Program-made: the position numbers and the translations under genes
Part shown: in pieces, positions 29,290 through 39,413 of the stretch
Layout of the letters: the number at the start of each line of letters is the position of its first letter
How positions within the stretch are numbered: position 1 is the stretch's first letter
Notes under the pieces: generated by a model
Database searches by the model: none
Seen by the model: only the letters and a program-made list of their open reading frames with translations
What the model was told of the DNA's origin: nothing
NCBI RefSeq assembly: GCF_028462125.1
Contig: NZ_CP115468.1
Coordinates: forward strand, 3,837,559 to 3,901,558
Length of the DNA stretch: 64,000 nt
From: Leptospira sp. GIMC2001
Lineage (GTDB): Bacteria > Spirochaetota > Leptospiria > Leptospirales > Leptospiraceae
Direction of reading: 5' to 3'

Positions 29290-30501
29290 TTAGATTCTCT
29301 CAATGATTGTAGCAATTCCCATTCCACCACCAATACAAAGTGTAATGAGTCCATATCGAAGATTTCTTCTTTCTAATTCGTCCAACACAGTTCCAGTGAG
29401 TATTGCACCGGTCGCACCAAGTGGATGACCAAGAGCCATAGCTCCACCATTTACATTGATCTTTTCTTCAGGTATATTCAAAGTTTTCTTCACATAAAGA
29501 ACAACAGATGCGAATGCTTCGTTTATCTCCCAAAGATCAATATCCTTTACTTCAAGACCAGCCATCTTCAATGCCTTACGAGAAGCTGATACTGGACCAG
29601 TCAGCATGATAGTTGGTTCTTCTCCTGTTGCAACAGTAGCAAGTATTTTTGCTCTTGGCTTAAGTCCGTATTTTTTGAGACCATCATCATTTGCAATCAA
29701 CAAGCTTGCCGCACCATCTACGATTCCCGAAGAATTTCCTAAGGTATGGATATGATTGATTTTTTTTACATCAGGATATTGTTTTAAAGCTATCGCATCC
29801 AATTCTTTTTCACCAATTGTTTTGAATACAGGTGCAAGTCCTGACAAAAACTCATAGTTAGATTCGATTCTAGGATTCTCTTCTTCCGTAACGACTGTAC
29901 CATCATCTAATTTAACAGGAATTACAGATTTTTTGAAATAACCATTCTTAATTGCATTTGCAGCTTTGATCTGGGAAGACTCAGCAAATCTATCAGCTTC
30001 TTCACGAGAAATATCATAAATAGTTGCTATCAAATCAGCAGAAATTCCCTGAGGAACGAGATTGTAGTTCTCAGCAATATGAGTATTACCAACTGTAAAA
30101 TCACGACCACCCATGTCTGCGCCCATCTTAACTCTTGACATAGATTCGATACCACCACCAATTCCAAGATCCATAGCGCCAGAACCTACATGGTTAGCAA
30201 CATTATTGATCGCTTGCAATCCAGAACCACAGAATCTGTTCACTGTGTAACCTGGAACTGAGTTAGGCCACATCGCCGCCATCACAGCATATCGTGCAAT
30301 GCAAGCAGCTTGATCATCAACTTGAGATACACAACCCATAACAACTTCTTCTACTGCTTTTGGATCAAGATTGTTTCTCTCGGCAAGAGCTTTCAAAGTT
30401 GCGGCTGATAATTCTTGAGGATGAACAGAAGCAAGAGTACCTCTTTTTTTACCCTTACCTCGGGGCGTACGAACTGAATCTACAATATATGCATTTTTCA
30501 T
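29290..30501 (-). CDS. acetyl-CoA C-acyltransferase (thiolase)
   Basis: A 403-residue thiolase that cleaves or condenses acyl-CoA. The acylated Cys is in [12 protein letters not shown], the His in [11 protein letters not shown] and the second Cys in [11 protein letters not shown]. The start ATG at 30501 is supported by AGAGG eight bases upstream and by the family N-terminus [21 protein letters not shown]; the frame stays open to 30618. The long form of the loop ([12 protein letters not shown]) suggests a fatty-acid beta-oxidation role rather than simple acetoacetyl-CoA synthesis. It is paired with the OB-fold protein downstream. Confidence 0.95.
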   Translation of the reverse strand: MKNAYIVDSVRTPRGKGKKRGTLASVHPQELSAATLKALAERNNLDPKAVEEVVMGCVSQVDDQAACIARYAVMAAMWPNSVPGYTVNRFCGSGLQAINNVANHVGSGAMDLGIGGGIESMSRVKMGADMGGRDFTVGNTHIAENYNLVPQGISADLIATIYDISREEADRFAESSQIKAANAIKNGYFKKSVIPVKLDDGTVVTEEENPRIESNYEFLSGLAPVFKTIGEKELDAIALKQYPDVKKINHIHTLGNSSGIVDGAASLLIANDDGLKKYGLKPRAKILATVATGEEPTIMLTGPVSASRKALKMAGLEVKDIDLWEINEAFASVVLYVKKTLNIPEEKINVNGGAMALGHPLGATGAILTGTVLDELERRNLRYGLITLCIGGGMGIATIIERI

Positions 30502-30626
30502 AAATAGAACCTCTATACTTTTACGAGAAATGGAATGCAAATATGTGGCAAGAAAATAAATCTTGTAGAAAGCATGATAAAACTTGCTATTCAAGAACAG
30601 TTTTAGCACATTATACAATTATATTT

Positions 30627-32096
30627 ATGTCACAGTTTACATTTCTAGATTATATTGGACAGCCCGCTTTAGCGATTGATTCATCATTCGATATTGTTGG
30701 AATCAATGAGTATGCCAAAATTAGATTTAAAGAGATTACGAACATTGATTTCTTGATTCAAAAAAATTTAAGAGATCTTTTACAGAATAGTGAATTTGAA
30801 TTTATTGTCGATCAACTCAGTGAATCAATCATCGAATTGGAAAATTCCGACAAAAACTTTATAAATGAACGATTCACTATCAAGACAGATATTTCCATGC
30901 AATTCAGTGTAAAGAAAAATACTATTGATGGTAAAATTGTCTACATAATCGCGGGAATCAATATAACAGAACAGATTCGAAAGCAGAAAAAATTAACAGA
31001 AAGATTCCAAGAGCAATTAGAAGTTTTTAAAACTTTATACGAAATGGCACCAGTTGGTTTAGCGATCAAAGATTTTGAAGGTGGATTTTACAAAGTAAAT
31101 AAGGGATTGTGCGATATCACAGGTTATACGAAAGATGAATTGCTTGAATTGCATCCTGAAGATTTATTTCCAAGTATAGGCTCATCTTATGAATCGAATT
31201 TAATTCGGTCTCTAATCGAAGGGGAATCGGACTATTATAAAACTGAGAAGAAATTAAAAAGATCCAATGGTGAGATTCGAACTATTTCGGAAACCTTGAA
31301 TCTGATTCGTGATGATCTCAACCAACCCTATCTTACAATATGTTCTTACGTTGACATTACCGACGAACGAGAGTTACAGCAAAGGCTACTGGAATCGAGT
31401 AAGATGGAAGAATTAGGCAAATTATCAGGTGGCATTGCGCATGATTTCAATAATATGCTATTGCCAGTGACTTTGATTTCTGATATAGCTTTGCAAGAAA
31501 TAAACAATCTTCCAACTCCAAGTGATCCTTTCGTATTAAAACTCAAAAATTATTTAGAAAAAATATCAACATCTGCACAGAGAGCGAAAACATTAGTCCA
31601 GAAATTATTTCAGTATTCGCAGTCTGGAATCTATCAATTGGTTCCGATTTTTCTAGAAAATGAGATTCCCAAAGCAATAAAAATATTAAATTTGAGCCGA
31701 CCCAAAAATATTGAACTGAAATTGGAAATTTCGGAAGGTCGTTTTCCAATATTGGGCGAAGAATCTGGAATACAGCAAATAATTGATAACCTTGTAGTGA
31801 ACTCTTTTCATGCCATGAGGTTTAGAGAAAAAGGAACAATACATATTCGTTTATTCGAAGAATTTGGAGATGCAATTCTAGAAATTGAGGATGAAGGACA
31901 TGGAATTGCTGACGAAGAAATTGAGAAAATATTCAAACCTTTCTATTCAGGCAAAAAATCCGATGAGGGATCTGGAATGGGACTCATTGTAGTACAAACT
32001 ATAGTGCTCAAGATGAACGGAAGACTTCGGGTCTATTCCAATCCTGGAAAAGGAACAGTGTTCCAAATTCTATTCTCCATTTGGAATAAAGGCTAA
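30627..32096 (+). CDS. PAS-domain sensor histidine kinase
   Basis: A 489-residue cytoplasmic kinase without membrane segments. The start at ATG 30627 removes a poorly conserved 28-residue extension. A weak PAS-like region (residues about 1-125) is followed by a PAS domain with MAPVGLAIKDFEGGFYKVNKGLCDITGYTKDELL and a PAC tail. Then come HisKA with GGIAHDFNNML (phospho-His) and HATPase_c with NLVVNSFHAM, IEDEGHGI and GSGMGLIVVQ. It ends right after the ATPase domain with no receiver, so it needs a separate response regulator, and none is adjacent. It is divergent from the thiolase gene. Confidence 0.9.
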   Translation: MSQFTFLDYIGQPALAIDSSFDIVGINEYAKIRFKEITNIDFLIQKNLRDLLQNSEFEFIVDQLSESIIELENSDKNFINERFTIKTDISMQFSVKKNTIDGKIVYIIAGINITEQIRKQKKLTERFQEQLEVFKTLYEMAPVGLAIKDFEGGFYKVNKGLCDITGYTKDELLELHPEDLFPSIGSSYESNLIRSLIEGESDYYKTEKKLKRSNGEIRTISETLNLIRDDLNQPYLTICSYVDITDERELQQRLLESSKMEELGKLSGGIAHDFNNMLLPVTLISDIALQEINNLPTPSDPFVLKLKNYLEKISTSAQRAKTLVQKLFQYSQSGIYQLVPIFLENEIPKAIKILNLSRPKNIELKLEISEGRFPILGEESGIQQIIDNLVVNSFHAMRFREKGTIHIRLFEEFGDAILEIEDEGHGIADEEIEKIFKPFYSGKKSDEGSGMGLIVVQTIVLKMNGRLRVYSNPGKGTVFQILFSIWNKG

Positions 32097-32147
32097 TTTT
32101 TTCGCAAACATCTTGACAGCTTTCGATAAATTTGGAAAATTTCAGCT

Positions 32148-32387
32148 ATGCTAAATGATGAACGCCGCAACAATTTCACGCTCAGAGTCTCGATTGATAG
32201 TTTAAAAAATTTAATCGATACAGTCGACCGTGATGAGAAACCTACCAAAGACGATATTGCAACAGCGAGACAAGATTTAGAACTCATTGTTGAGGCGGTA
32301 ACCAATTATCATGCAAGATTCAAGGAACTTCTTGAAACTGTGAATGATATGAAAGAGTTGGACGATCGTCTGGATATCGAGAAATAA
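32148..32387 (+). CDS. hypothetical helical protein of 79 residues
   Basis: A short charged protein predicted to be almost wholly alpha-helical (NFTLRVSIDSLKNLIDTV, ATARQDLELIVEAVTNYHARFKELLETV). It lies 51 bases after the PAS kinase and 27 bases before the GDPD gene on the same strand, so it is likely in the same transcript. I do not recognise a family. The coding-like composition and operon position support it as real, but no function is suggested. Confidence 0.6.
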   Translation: MLNDERRNNFTLRVSIDSLKNLIDTVDRDEKPTKDDIATARQDLELIVEAVTNYHARFKELLETVNDMKELDDRLDIEK

Positions 32388-32414
32388 TTTTTAAACTACA
32401 TTAAGGAAAATCTC

Positions 32415-33443
32415 ATGCTCTTCTACGACTTAACGCATACGGTTCATAATATTCTGCATTCGCTCGTGTTCAAAATTCTAAGTTTTTTGACTATTTTAAA
32501 CTTTGTTGTTTCTTGTTCATCCGTTCAAGTCCAGCCAAGTAACTTAGATTTGTTGGATATGCAAGGTCACCGTGGAGCTCGTGGTTTAAAGCCAGAAAAT
32601 ACTTGGCCAGCTTTTCGTGCTGCCATTGACTATAAGATGACAACATTGGAGTTGGATACTGTTTTAACCAAAGATGGAAAAGTTATTGTTCACCACGATT
32701 CCGACACCAATCCAGTAATCTGTCAGAAACTCGATGGAACACCTATCGAGAAAAAAAATATTTACGATCTTACTTTATCTGAATTGAAAGAACTTGATTG
32801 TGGATCTAAGAAGAATCCAAACTTCCCTGAGCAAATCACCGTTGCTGGAACTAAATTAATAACGATTGAGGAATTTTTTACACTAGTAGCGGAAGCCGAG
32901 AAACAGCGTGATGGTCGCGGACAAGGATTAGGCGCTAAAGGAACTAAGCTCCAATTCAATATTGAGACAAAATTTCCCAATGATGACCAATCCACTGTTA
33001 GCGATGAGAAAGTTCAAGCGCATGTAAGCGCACTTCTCGCAGCGATTGATAAGGCAAAAGTCACGCAATACACAACGATTCAATCTTTCTATCTTCCAGC
33101 TTTAGTTGTTGTAAAACAAAAAAATCCTAAGATCAAAACATCTGCACTTTTTGCACCAAGTAAATTTCAAGGACTGATGATGATTCTTGGATTCGGAAAT
33201 GGGTATAGAGAAGATATTCTTACAACAGCAAAAAAATTCAAGGCTGACATTGTTTCACCTTACTTTTTATATGTGACACCTGGTTTTGTTGCAAATTCTA
33301 AAAAAGAAAACATTCAAGTAATCCCTTGGACAGTTAATGAACCAAAGGAAATGAAAAGATTGATTGGATGCGGAGTTGATGGAATTATAACTGATTATCC
33401 TAATCGATTGCGAGATGTGGTTTTAGAATTAAAAGGACAATGA
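32415..33443 (+). CDS. glycerophosphodiester phosphodiesterase lipoprotein
   Basis: A 342-residue GDPD that hydrolyses glycerophosphodiesters to glycerol-3-phosphate and an alcohol. A lipobox (N-F-V-V-S-C, Cys near 34) predicts a membrane-anchored periplasmic enzyme. The catalytic pattern is clear: [39 protein letters not shown] (Glu, Asp and His of the active site) and late [26 protein letters not shown] good ribosome binding site (AAGGA) precedes the ATG. The stop is 2 bases from that of the convergent DUF4846 gene. Confidence 0.93.
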   Translation: MLFYDLTHTVHNILHSLVFKILSFLTILNFVVSCSSVQVQPSNLDLLDMQGHRGARGLKPENTWPAFRAAIDYKMTTLELDTVLTKDGKVIVHHDSDTNPVICQKLDGTPIEKKNIYDLTLSELKELDCGSKKNPNFPEQITVAGTKLITIEEFFTLVAEAEKQRDGRGQGLGAKGTKLQFNIETKFPNDDQSTVSDEKVQAHVSALLAAIDKAKVTQYTTIQSFYLPALVVVKQKNPKIKTSALFAPSKFQGLMMILGFGNGYREDILTTAKKFKADIVSPYFLYVTPGFVANSKKENIQVIPWTVNEPKEMKRLIGCGVDGIITDYPNRLRDVVLELKGQ

Positions 33444-33445
33444 TC

Positions 33446-34300
33446 TCAATGATTGGTTCGAAATCTTTTTAAGTCTTTCCAATCAAATGTCCATTCAGGT
33501 GTGACAACTTGTCCGCTAGTTTCTACTTTGTACCAAGGGCTCGTTGTTGGATCCATAGGATTTTTTAGTATGTGAATTTCTTGCGCAGGCATATAGCTCT
33601 GTGCAAGTAAGAAATAAACTTCTGAACTCTTTGTACTGATTGCTTTATCAACTACAATTACGGCATGGCCTGGGAATCCACCTTGGATAAATACATCTCC
33701 GATCTGAAGTTCATTTGACTTTATAGAGATCAATTCCTTAGATAAGGAAGCACTGCCAGCGTAGCTGAACACAATATGCAAATACTTTCGAAAGCTTGAG
33801 TAAGAACTTGATTCTTCTTTTGTTGGAATCCAACTGGTTTTATTTCCTTTGACAAGTATACGATTGCCTTGTCGCCATTTAGAGTAGCTTGCAACAAATC
33901 CATTTGTAAAATTGAATCTAATATCATCATATTTTTTTTGCTTCAGTAAATATTCAGCTCGAAGACGCATGATCGCATCTGCACATTGTTGGAGATCAAC
34001 TTTTCCGACATCCATATCAATGATGGCGACGTGAGCATTCTGATTTCCCTTTTTATTGCCATCATACAATAGAACCTTTGATCCATGTTCTTTTAGTTTG
34101 AGAGTGCGCAAATAGGTAGAAAAACTTTCCTGAGGTTCATTCGATCTTTTGCTTCCATCCAGCAATAGAATTCTTTTCTCGATTGTAGTTCCATCAGGGC
34201 TTAGCTTTTGCTTGTTTGTTGTATCAAAAGTTTGTCCGTTTATGTACGAAAACATTGATAAAACGATCAATAAATTTACTATATAATAAAATCTTTTCAA
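33446..34300 (-). CDS. DUF4846 domain secreted protein
   Basis: A 284-residue protein with a signal peptide (hydrophobic residues 5-20, cleavage near N-G-Q). The body matches DUF4846: SFSTYLRTLKLKEHGSKVLLYDG, CADAIMRLRAEYLL, IRFNFTNGFVASYSKWRQGNR, IGDVFIQGGFPGHAVIVVD and LLAQSYMPAQEIHIL. The His and neighbouring residues in FPGHAVIVVD recall papain-like or NlpC-like folds, but a catalytic role is unproven. It lies between a GDPD lipoprotein and the MuiA-like pair, all exported. Confidence 0.85.
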   Translation of the reverse strand: MKRFYYIVNLLIVLSMFSYINGQTFDTTNKQKLSPDGTTIEKRILLLDGSKRSNEPQESFSTYLRTLKLKEHGSKVLLYDGNKKGNQNAHVAIIDMDVGKVDLQQCADAIMRLRAEYLLKQKKYDDIRFNFTNGFVASYSKWRQGNRILVKGNKTSWIPTKEESSSYSSFRKYLHIVFSYAGSASLSKELISIKSNELQIGDVFIQGGFPGHAVIVVDKAISTKSSEVYFLLAQSYMPAQEIHILKNPMDPTTSPWYKVETSGQVVTPEWTFDWKDLKRFRTNH

Positions 34301-34376
34301 TTTGAATCCTTCCTCTTAATATTTGAAGCCACGAATAAAGTTGACAATAATTTAAACTTATCCAAGGTTTATCCCT

Positions 34377-36455
34377 ATGCAAGCTCGACTTTTTATAATT
34401 ACGCTTTTTTGCTTAATCTTACTTGATAAACCATATCCTTCATTGCAATCGCAAACTATAGATGCACCTTCTTTCCCAGTTCATTCAGTTCAGTTTTATA
34501 CCAACCAAGCTGAAGTCACGAGGCAAAGCGAAGTGTCCTTGCAGCCTGGCATAAATCGTATTGAAATAGACAATTTGACTTCGCAAATGCTTGACGATAC
34601 AATTCGAGTTTCTATTCCTCGAGCCTCCAATTCCACAATGAAAATCCAAACTATAGAAGTGGAATCTGACTATATTCAGATATATAAAACTGAAGAGGCA
34701 AAATCTTCTGAGCTTATGCTCAGCCAAGCAGAATCAAAATTACGAAATCTCAGTGATCAATTTGCATCTCTTCAAGAAGAAGAAAGATCATTGAAATCAA
34801 TTCAAGTTGGACGAATCCCTGATACAAAATCTAAATCTAAAGATAGTATCGGAGAAGTGAGTCCAAACAATTGGATCTCTACTTTAAATTTTATTCAGAC
34901 TTCTTTAGAAAAAAATCATGACCAAATGCTGGGATTGTTAGACCAAATTGATAAAGCTCGGGAAGAATTGAGTATTGCAATTTTTATTTCCGAAAAATAC
35001 AAATCAGGAAAATCTATTTCCAAGAAGAAAATTACAGTTGAAATTTATAGCAAAGATAAAAGCAAAGAAACGATAAGCTTATCCTATCGGATGTTTGGTG
35101 CATCATGGTATCCAGTTTACAGCGCTCGTGTATTTGGGGAAGGAAGTCGATCGAACGTTCACTTCAATGCATACGCTTTGATTCAAAATGAATCAGGTGA
35201 AGATTGGAATAATGCAAAAGTAAGCTTTTCTGCAGCCAACCCATCTGAGTCAGCACAGCTTCCATCACTTAAGATTTGGAAAATTGAATCTCGTATCGTT
35301 GATTCTACCAAATCAAATGATAGCTTTTTTTCAAGTAAATCTAAACGTTTGATGGAAAATTCTGTGAGTCCTGCACCTGCAATGGAAGCGATGGATAGAG
35401 AAGAAGCAATGCCTATTGCAAGTAAGAACGAATCTCCTAAGTCAGCAAGTATAGGCAAAAAAGATATGGAGAGACAGAGAAGCATTTCCCAGCAAGCCAA
35501 TCAATCGCAAGGATATTATAACACAAACATTGCACAGATTCCTGATGCTCGAGCTAATAAGAAAACATCCGAGACTCAAAAAGTTCTGAACAATTTCCAA
35601 CAAAATATTGTTCAACGAGACAATGCATTGAGAAGCAAAGATTATGATAATGCTCTCCATTATAGTGAGAGAATATTAGAAAATATCAATTCGCTCGAAC
35701 CTAAGTTTAAGAAGTATTTTACTGAAGAATTGATTGCGACAGAGAGAGCCAAAAGGCAATCCCTGGAAATGCAAGAGAAGAGACAATTAATCAGCAGATT
35801 GATTCCTCCAAAAACAGGAAGTTTTGATTTCAATTATAGCTCTCAATCACTTGAGAATATTCCATCTGATGGTGCGTTCAGAAAAATTTTCCTATATGAG
35901 AAGGATTGGAAGGTTGATCTCAATTATGAAGCAAGTCCGATCACTCAGAAGACAACATTTCTTGCGGGCAATGTAAAATTTGAAAACAAAATTCCCTTAC
36001 TCTCAGGACCAGTTACAATTTTTTATGAAAATGATTATATCGGCGAATCAGTGATTAATGATGTGTCGATCGATGAACCTTTTACTCTACAATTGGGTGC
36101 AATCGAAGATGTACAGATTAAGAGAACGGAAGATAAATTTCGGGAGAAATCAGGACTTCTTAGTAAATCTTTTGTAAATAGCAATACAATAACGATTCAG
36201 ATCAAAAATCGTAAGAAAAACAAGATATCTATAGACGTATTCGATAGAATTCCGATTTCTACGGATGAAAGAGTCCAAATCACAGATATTAAAATCTCAT
36301 CCAATCCAGACGAAACGTACAAATCGTACGGAATGTATAAATTTAAACTAAATTTAGATCCTGGGACGGAACAGAAGATCACCATCCAATACAAAATGAT
36401 TCATCCAGAAAACATACAACCTGTATTCAATCTATCAGGAAGTCCACAATGGTAA
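34377..36455 (+). CDS. MuiA-like protein with DUF4140 and DUF4139 domains (first of tandem pair)
   Basis: A 692-residue exported protein with a signal peptide. The DUF4140 N-terminus (VHSVQFYTNQAEVTRQSEVSLQPG) is followed by a coiled coil (about 110-205) and the DUF4139 domain (LSYRMFGASWYPVYSARV and a GEDWNNAKVSFSAANPS block). A Ser/Ala-rich insert at about 300-400 and a helical insert at about 400-480 are missing in the downstream paralogue. The family is named for mucoidy inhibitor A, but its biochemistry is unknown. A perfect TTGACA at 34341-34346 may belong to its promoter. It overlaps the next gene by 7 bases. Confidence 0.88.
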   Translation: MQARLFIITLFCLILLDKPYPSLQSQTIDAPSFPVHSVQFYTNQAEVTRQSEVSLQPGINRIEIDNLTSQMLDDTIRVSIPRASNSTMKIQTIEVESDYIQIYKTEEAKSSELMLSQAESKLRNLSDQFASLQEEERSLKSIQVGRIPDTKSKSKDSIGEVSPNNWISTLNFIQTSLEKNHDQMLGLLDQIDKAREELSIAIFISEKYKSGKSISKKKITVEIYSKDKSKETISLSYRMFGASWYPVYSARVFGEGSRSNVHFNAYALIQNESGEDWNNAKVSFSAANPSESAQLPSLKIWKIESRIVDSTKSNDSFFSSKSKRLMENSVSPAPAMEAMDREEAMPIASKNESPKSASIGKKDMERQRSISQQANQSQGYYNTNIAQIPDARANKKTSETQKVLNNFQQNIVQRDNALRSKDYDNALHYSERILENINSLEPKFKKYFTEELIATERAKRQSLEMQEKRQLISRLIPPKTGSFDFNYSSQSLENIPSDGAFRKIFLYEKDWKVDLNYEASPITQKTTFLAGNVKFENKIPLLSGPVTIFYENDYIGESVINDVSIDEPFTLQLGAIEDVQIKRTEDKFREKSGLLSKSFVNSNTITIQIKNRKKNKISIDVFDRIPISTDERVQITDIKISSNPDETYKSYGMYKFKLNLDPGTEQKITIQYKMIHPENIQPVFNLSGSPQW

Positions 36456-38149
36456 GATATAATTTTCATCGTATTACCTTAATTGCAGCTTTATTCAGCT
36501 TCTATAATCTATTGGCTCAAGATTCTGCACGAACAATATCAACTGAACCAATAGCGATCCGTAATCTTGAATATAAAATAACCAAGTTCAATCCATCGAT
36601 CGAAGAAGTGATTGTATATCCTGATCAAGCAATGGTCACACGAAAGGCCAAAATTTCGATTCAACCTGGACGGCAAATCTTGAGATTTGAGAACGGAAGC
36701 ATCCAGATTGAGCCAAATAGTCTGCGCGCATTTTCATCATCCAATGATTGTATTGTTCATGGGATCACATCAACAGTTGAACGAGTAGTATCTACTCCTT
36801 TAGCTCAATTGAAAGAACTCGAAGATAAACTGATGAAGATTGAATATGCTCGAGACAACCATCTCAAGCGAAACGAAAGATATCGATATGATTTACAGAA
36901 TATTGAAAATTATAGTAAATATTTATCCCATGTTGTCTCGGAAAGCAGTACTAAAACCAAAATCAATGAGAATGCAGAAACCTGGAAAGAATCATTGTCT
37001 GCTTTATCAACCAGAAGAGATAGTATAAAAAGTAAACTCCAATCAACCGATGAAGAAATAACAAAAATGAATGATGAAATAAAAATCATCAATGGCAACA
37101 TCAATAAAATTCGTTCTGCGGGAGATAAGAAATCAAGAGTCATTGAAGTAAATGTTCAGAGCCTAACTGGCAAGGAGACTACCATTAGTTTAAGTTATGT
37201 GATCAAGGGAGCGTCTTGGTCAGTTTCTTATGGAATGCATTTAGCTAAGAATGGTTCAGTCCAGATTGATTATTATGGAAATATAGTACAAACTACCGGT
37301 GAAGACTGGAATCAAGTTACAGCAAGTCTTTCAACATCGAGTCCATCTCGTGGAGCACAGCGTTCTAAAGTAACACCCATGCAAGTATCTGCAAGAGAGA
37401 TCTCACCTCAGATTGAATATGTTCAGACTCAATCCATTGCGCAACAGAATGTAGATGATCTATCAGTTGATGAAACTGCAGAAGAATCACCAATTCCAAC
37501 TACAGGCTCAACAGACGTATCGAGCACTGGAGAATCCTATCTTTTCAAAATTCCACAGAAAGTTACAGCGCCTTCCATACAAAGAGCCCATCGAGTTACG
37601 ATTGCTCAATTCGAAGAAAAACCAAAGGAAGTTTTTTATCGATTGGTTCCGAGCATTCAACAATCTACTCATCTTGCGGCTATCATTCCGAACAAGAGAG
37701 ATTTTCCATTGATGGCAGGAAGAGTTGATTCCTTTCGCGATTCTGGATTTACAGGGCGATCCACGATTGAGTTCACTCCATCCGGTCAATCATTCTTGGT
37801 TGGCTTTGGTGCCGATCGTTCAGTTGCGGTAAAGCGGAATGTTTCCACCAAACGAGAAACAGTTGGAACAATCAGTTCTGACATATACTATTTTACGGAT
37901 ATAATTGTTGAGATTTCCAATCCTTCAAACGAGAAAAAGAAAGTTTCAACCTATGAGAGAATTCCAGTCTCCGAAATTGAGGATGTGAAAGTAGAACAAA
38001 TGGAAGAAACCACACCAGGATCTGTAGTCGAGAATCCTGGTATTTTGCGGTGGGATATCAATTTGGAACCCAAATCCAAACAAACGATTCGTCTGCGGTA
38101 TAGAGTTCGCGTTCCAAAAAATTATCCTGGATCGGTCTACGGAAACTAA
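36449..38149 (+). CDS. MuiA-like protein with DUF4140 and DUF4139 domains (second of tandem pair)
   Basis: A 566-residue exported paralogue of the preceding protein. It shows the same order: a hydrophobic leader, DUF4140 (IEEVIVYPDQAMVTRKAKISIQPG), a coiled coil (about 115-215) and DUF4139 (LSYVIKGASWSVSYGMHL, TGEDWNQVTASLSTSSPSRG). The C-terminus has the usual RYRVRVP segment. Its start overlaps the end of the first gene by 7 bases, so the two are translationally coupled and probably act together in the periplasm or at the cell surface. The stop is 3 bases from that of the convergent aldo/keto reductase. Confidence 0.88.
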   Translation: MVRYNFHRITLIAALFSFYNLLAQDSARTISTEPIAIRNLEYKITKFNPSIEEVIVYPDQAMVTRKAKISIQPGRQILRFENGSIQIEPNSLRAFSSSNDCIVHGITSTVERVVSTPLAQLKELEDKLMKIEYARDNHLKRNERYRYDLQNIENYSKYLSHVVSESSTKTKINENAETWKESLSALSTRRDSIKSKLQSTDEEITKMNDEIKIINGNINKIRSAGDKKSRVIEVNVQSLTGKETTISLSYVIKGASWSVSYGMHLAKNGSVQIDYYGNIVQTTGEDWNQVTASLSTSSPSRGAQRSKVTPMQVSAREISPQIEYVQTQSIAQQNVDDLSVDETAEESPIPTTGSTDVSSTGESYLFKIPQKVTAPSIQRAHRVTIAQFEEKPKEVFYRLVPSIQQSTHLAAIIPNKRDFPLMAGRVDSFRDSGFTGRSTIEFTPSGQSFLVGFGADRSVAVKRNVSTKRETVGTISSDIYYFTDIIVEISNPSNEKKKVSTYERIPVSEIEDVKVEQMEETTPGSVVENPGILRWDINLEPKSKQTIRLRYRVRVPKNYPGSVYGN

Positions 38150-38152
38150 AAT

Positions 38153-39196
38153 TCAATACGGAATCGGATAGTCTTTTCGCACTTCTTGGAGATCTTTTAG
38201 AACTTCATCATTTAACTTTAAATTGATGGAATCAATATTTTGTTTCAATTGATCCATGGAAGTAGCACCAATTATATTCGATGTAACAAATGGTTGCATC
38301 GTAACATAAGCAAGTGACATCTGACTTGGATCGATTCCATGTTTTTTTGCAACACTGTGGTAAGCATTCACTGCATCATGTGCTTGTTTAGTATTTCGCT
38401 GATTGTGTTTTCGAAGCATTGTCCATCTTGAACCTGCTGGAATTTTGCCATTGGCATATTTTCCTGTTAGCATTCCTGAAGCTAGTGGTGACCATGCTAG
38501 TAGTCCAACATTTTCCCTAATCGATACCTCTGCAAGATCAGGACTATGCAATTGGTAAAGTAGACTGTACTCATTCTGAATAGATACAACCCGAGCGAAT
38601 CCCTTCTCTTTTGCAATTCTCAGATAGTTCATTGTTCCCCAAGCGGTTTCGTTGGAGAGTCCAATGTTTCGAATTTTCCCTTGTTTAATCAGATCATTCA
38701 GAGTCTCCAAAACTTCGTTGAAGTTTTCAAGAACTTCTTCTGTATTGCTTGGATTCGGATTGTAATCCCAAAATTGTCCAAAATGGTAGGAACCTCGATT
38801 GGGCCAATGCAACTGGTAGAGGTCAATATAGTCGGTTTGCAATCTTTTTAGAGAGCCTTCTAAAGCTTCGAGAATATTCTTTCGGTCAATCTTGTAATCA
38901 CCACCGCGAATCCATCGAAGGCCAGGTCCGGCAATTTTCGATGCCAAAATCACTTGATCACGATTTTTCTTTTTCGCAAACCAAGTCCCAATGATTGTCT
39001 CTGTTTTTCCGTAAGTGTCAGGCGCTGGTGGAACTGCATACATTTCTGCTGTATCAAAAAAGTTGATACCTCGATCGAGTGCATAATCCATTTGCTCGTG
39101 CCCTTCAGATTCTGTATTCTGCTTACCCCAAGTCATCGTTCCGAGACAGAGAGCGCTCACCTTGATATCCGTTCTTCCTAAATTTCTGTATTCCAT
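38153..39196 (-). CDS. aldo/keto reductase, Tas-like
   Basis: A 347-residue NADP(H)-dependent oxidoreductase from the preferred ATG at 39196; the frame stays open to 39232. The catalytic tetrad is visible: Asp and Tyr in FFDTAEMYAVPP, Lys in VILASKIAG and His in LYQLHWPNR. The opening MEYRNLGRTDIKVSALCLGTMTWG and the PPAPDTYGKTETIIG insert match the Tas/YghZ group. Physiological substrate is unknown. It is divergent from the lytic transglycosylase across a gap containing an eight-base inverted repeat. Confidence 0.9.
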   Translation of the reverse strand: MEYRNLGRTDIKVSALCLGTMTWGKQNTESEGHEQMDYALDRGINFFDTAEMYAVPPAPDTYGKTETIIGTWFAKKKNRDQVILASKIAGPGLRWIRGGDYKIDRKNILEALEGSLKRLQTDYIDLYQLHWPNRGSYHFGQFWDYNPNPSNTEEVLENFNEVLETLNDLIKQGKIRNIGLSNETAWGTMNYLRIAKEKGFARVVSIQNEYSLLYQLHSPDLAEVSIRENVGLLAWSPLASGMLTGKYANGKIPAGSRWTMLRKHNQRNTKQAHDAVNAYHSVAKKHGIDPSQMSLAYVTMQPFVTSNIIGATSMDQLKQNIDSINLKLNDEVLKDLQEVRKDYPIPY

Positions 39197-39273
39197 AGTA
39201 TACCGTTTAGACAAAATCCCAGATTTCGACATTCGAGAATTCGCAAGTTTCAGAATTTTTTGGAAGAATCTCC

Positions 39274-39301
39274 CAGATTCCAGATTGAATGGAGGAATCT
39301 G
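39274..39301. repeat. inverted repeat in divergent promoter region
   Basis: CAGATTCC (39274-39281) and GGAATCTG (39294-39301) are perfectly complementary across a 12-base loop, between the aldo/keto reductase and transglycosylase genes. Half-site-like copies of AGATT lie beside it. It could be a regulator binding site; there is no U tract for termination. Confidence 0.45.
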
Positions 39302-39413
39302 CTAATTTCTGAAAAATTCGGCAGTTTCTATGCGTCTAAAAAAGACTTCCCTTATAGTGCGACGCACAAATAATGGTCTCAGAGTCTATAGTGCACTGCA
39401 CAAAGAGGACAAA

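Noticed and set aside
30502..30618. N-terminal extension of the thiolase frame
   Set aside because: The internal ATG at 30501 has a ribosome binding site and begins exactly at the family N-terminus.
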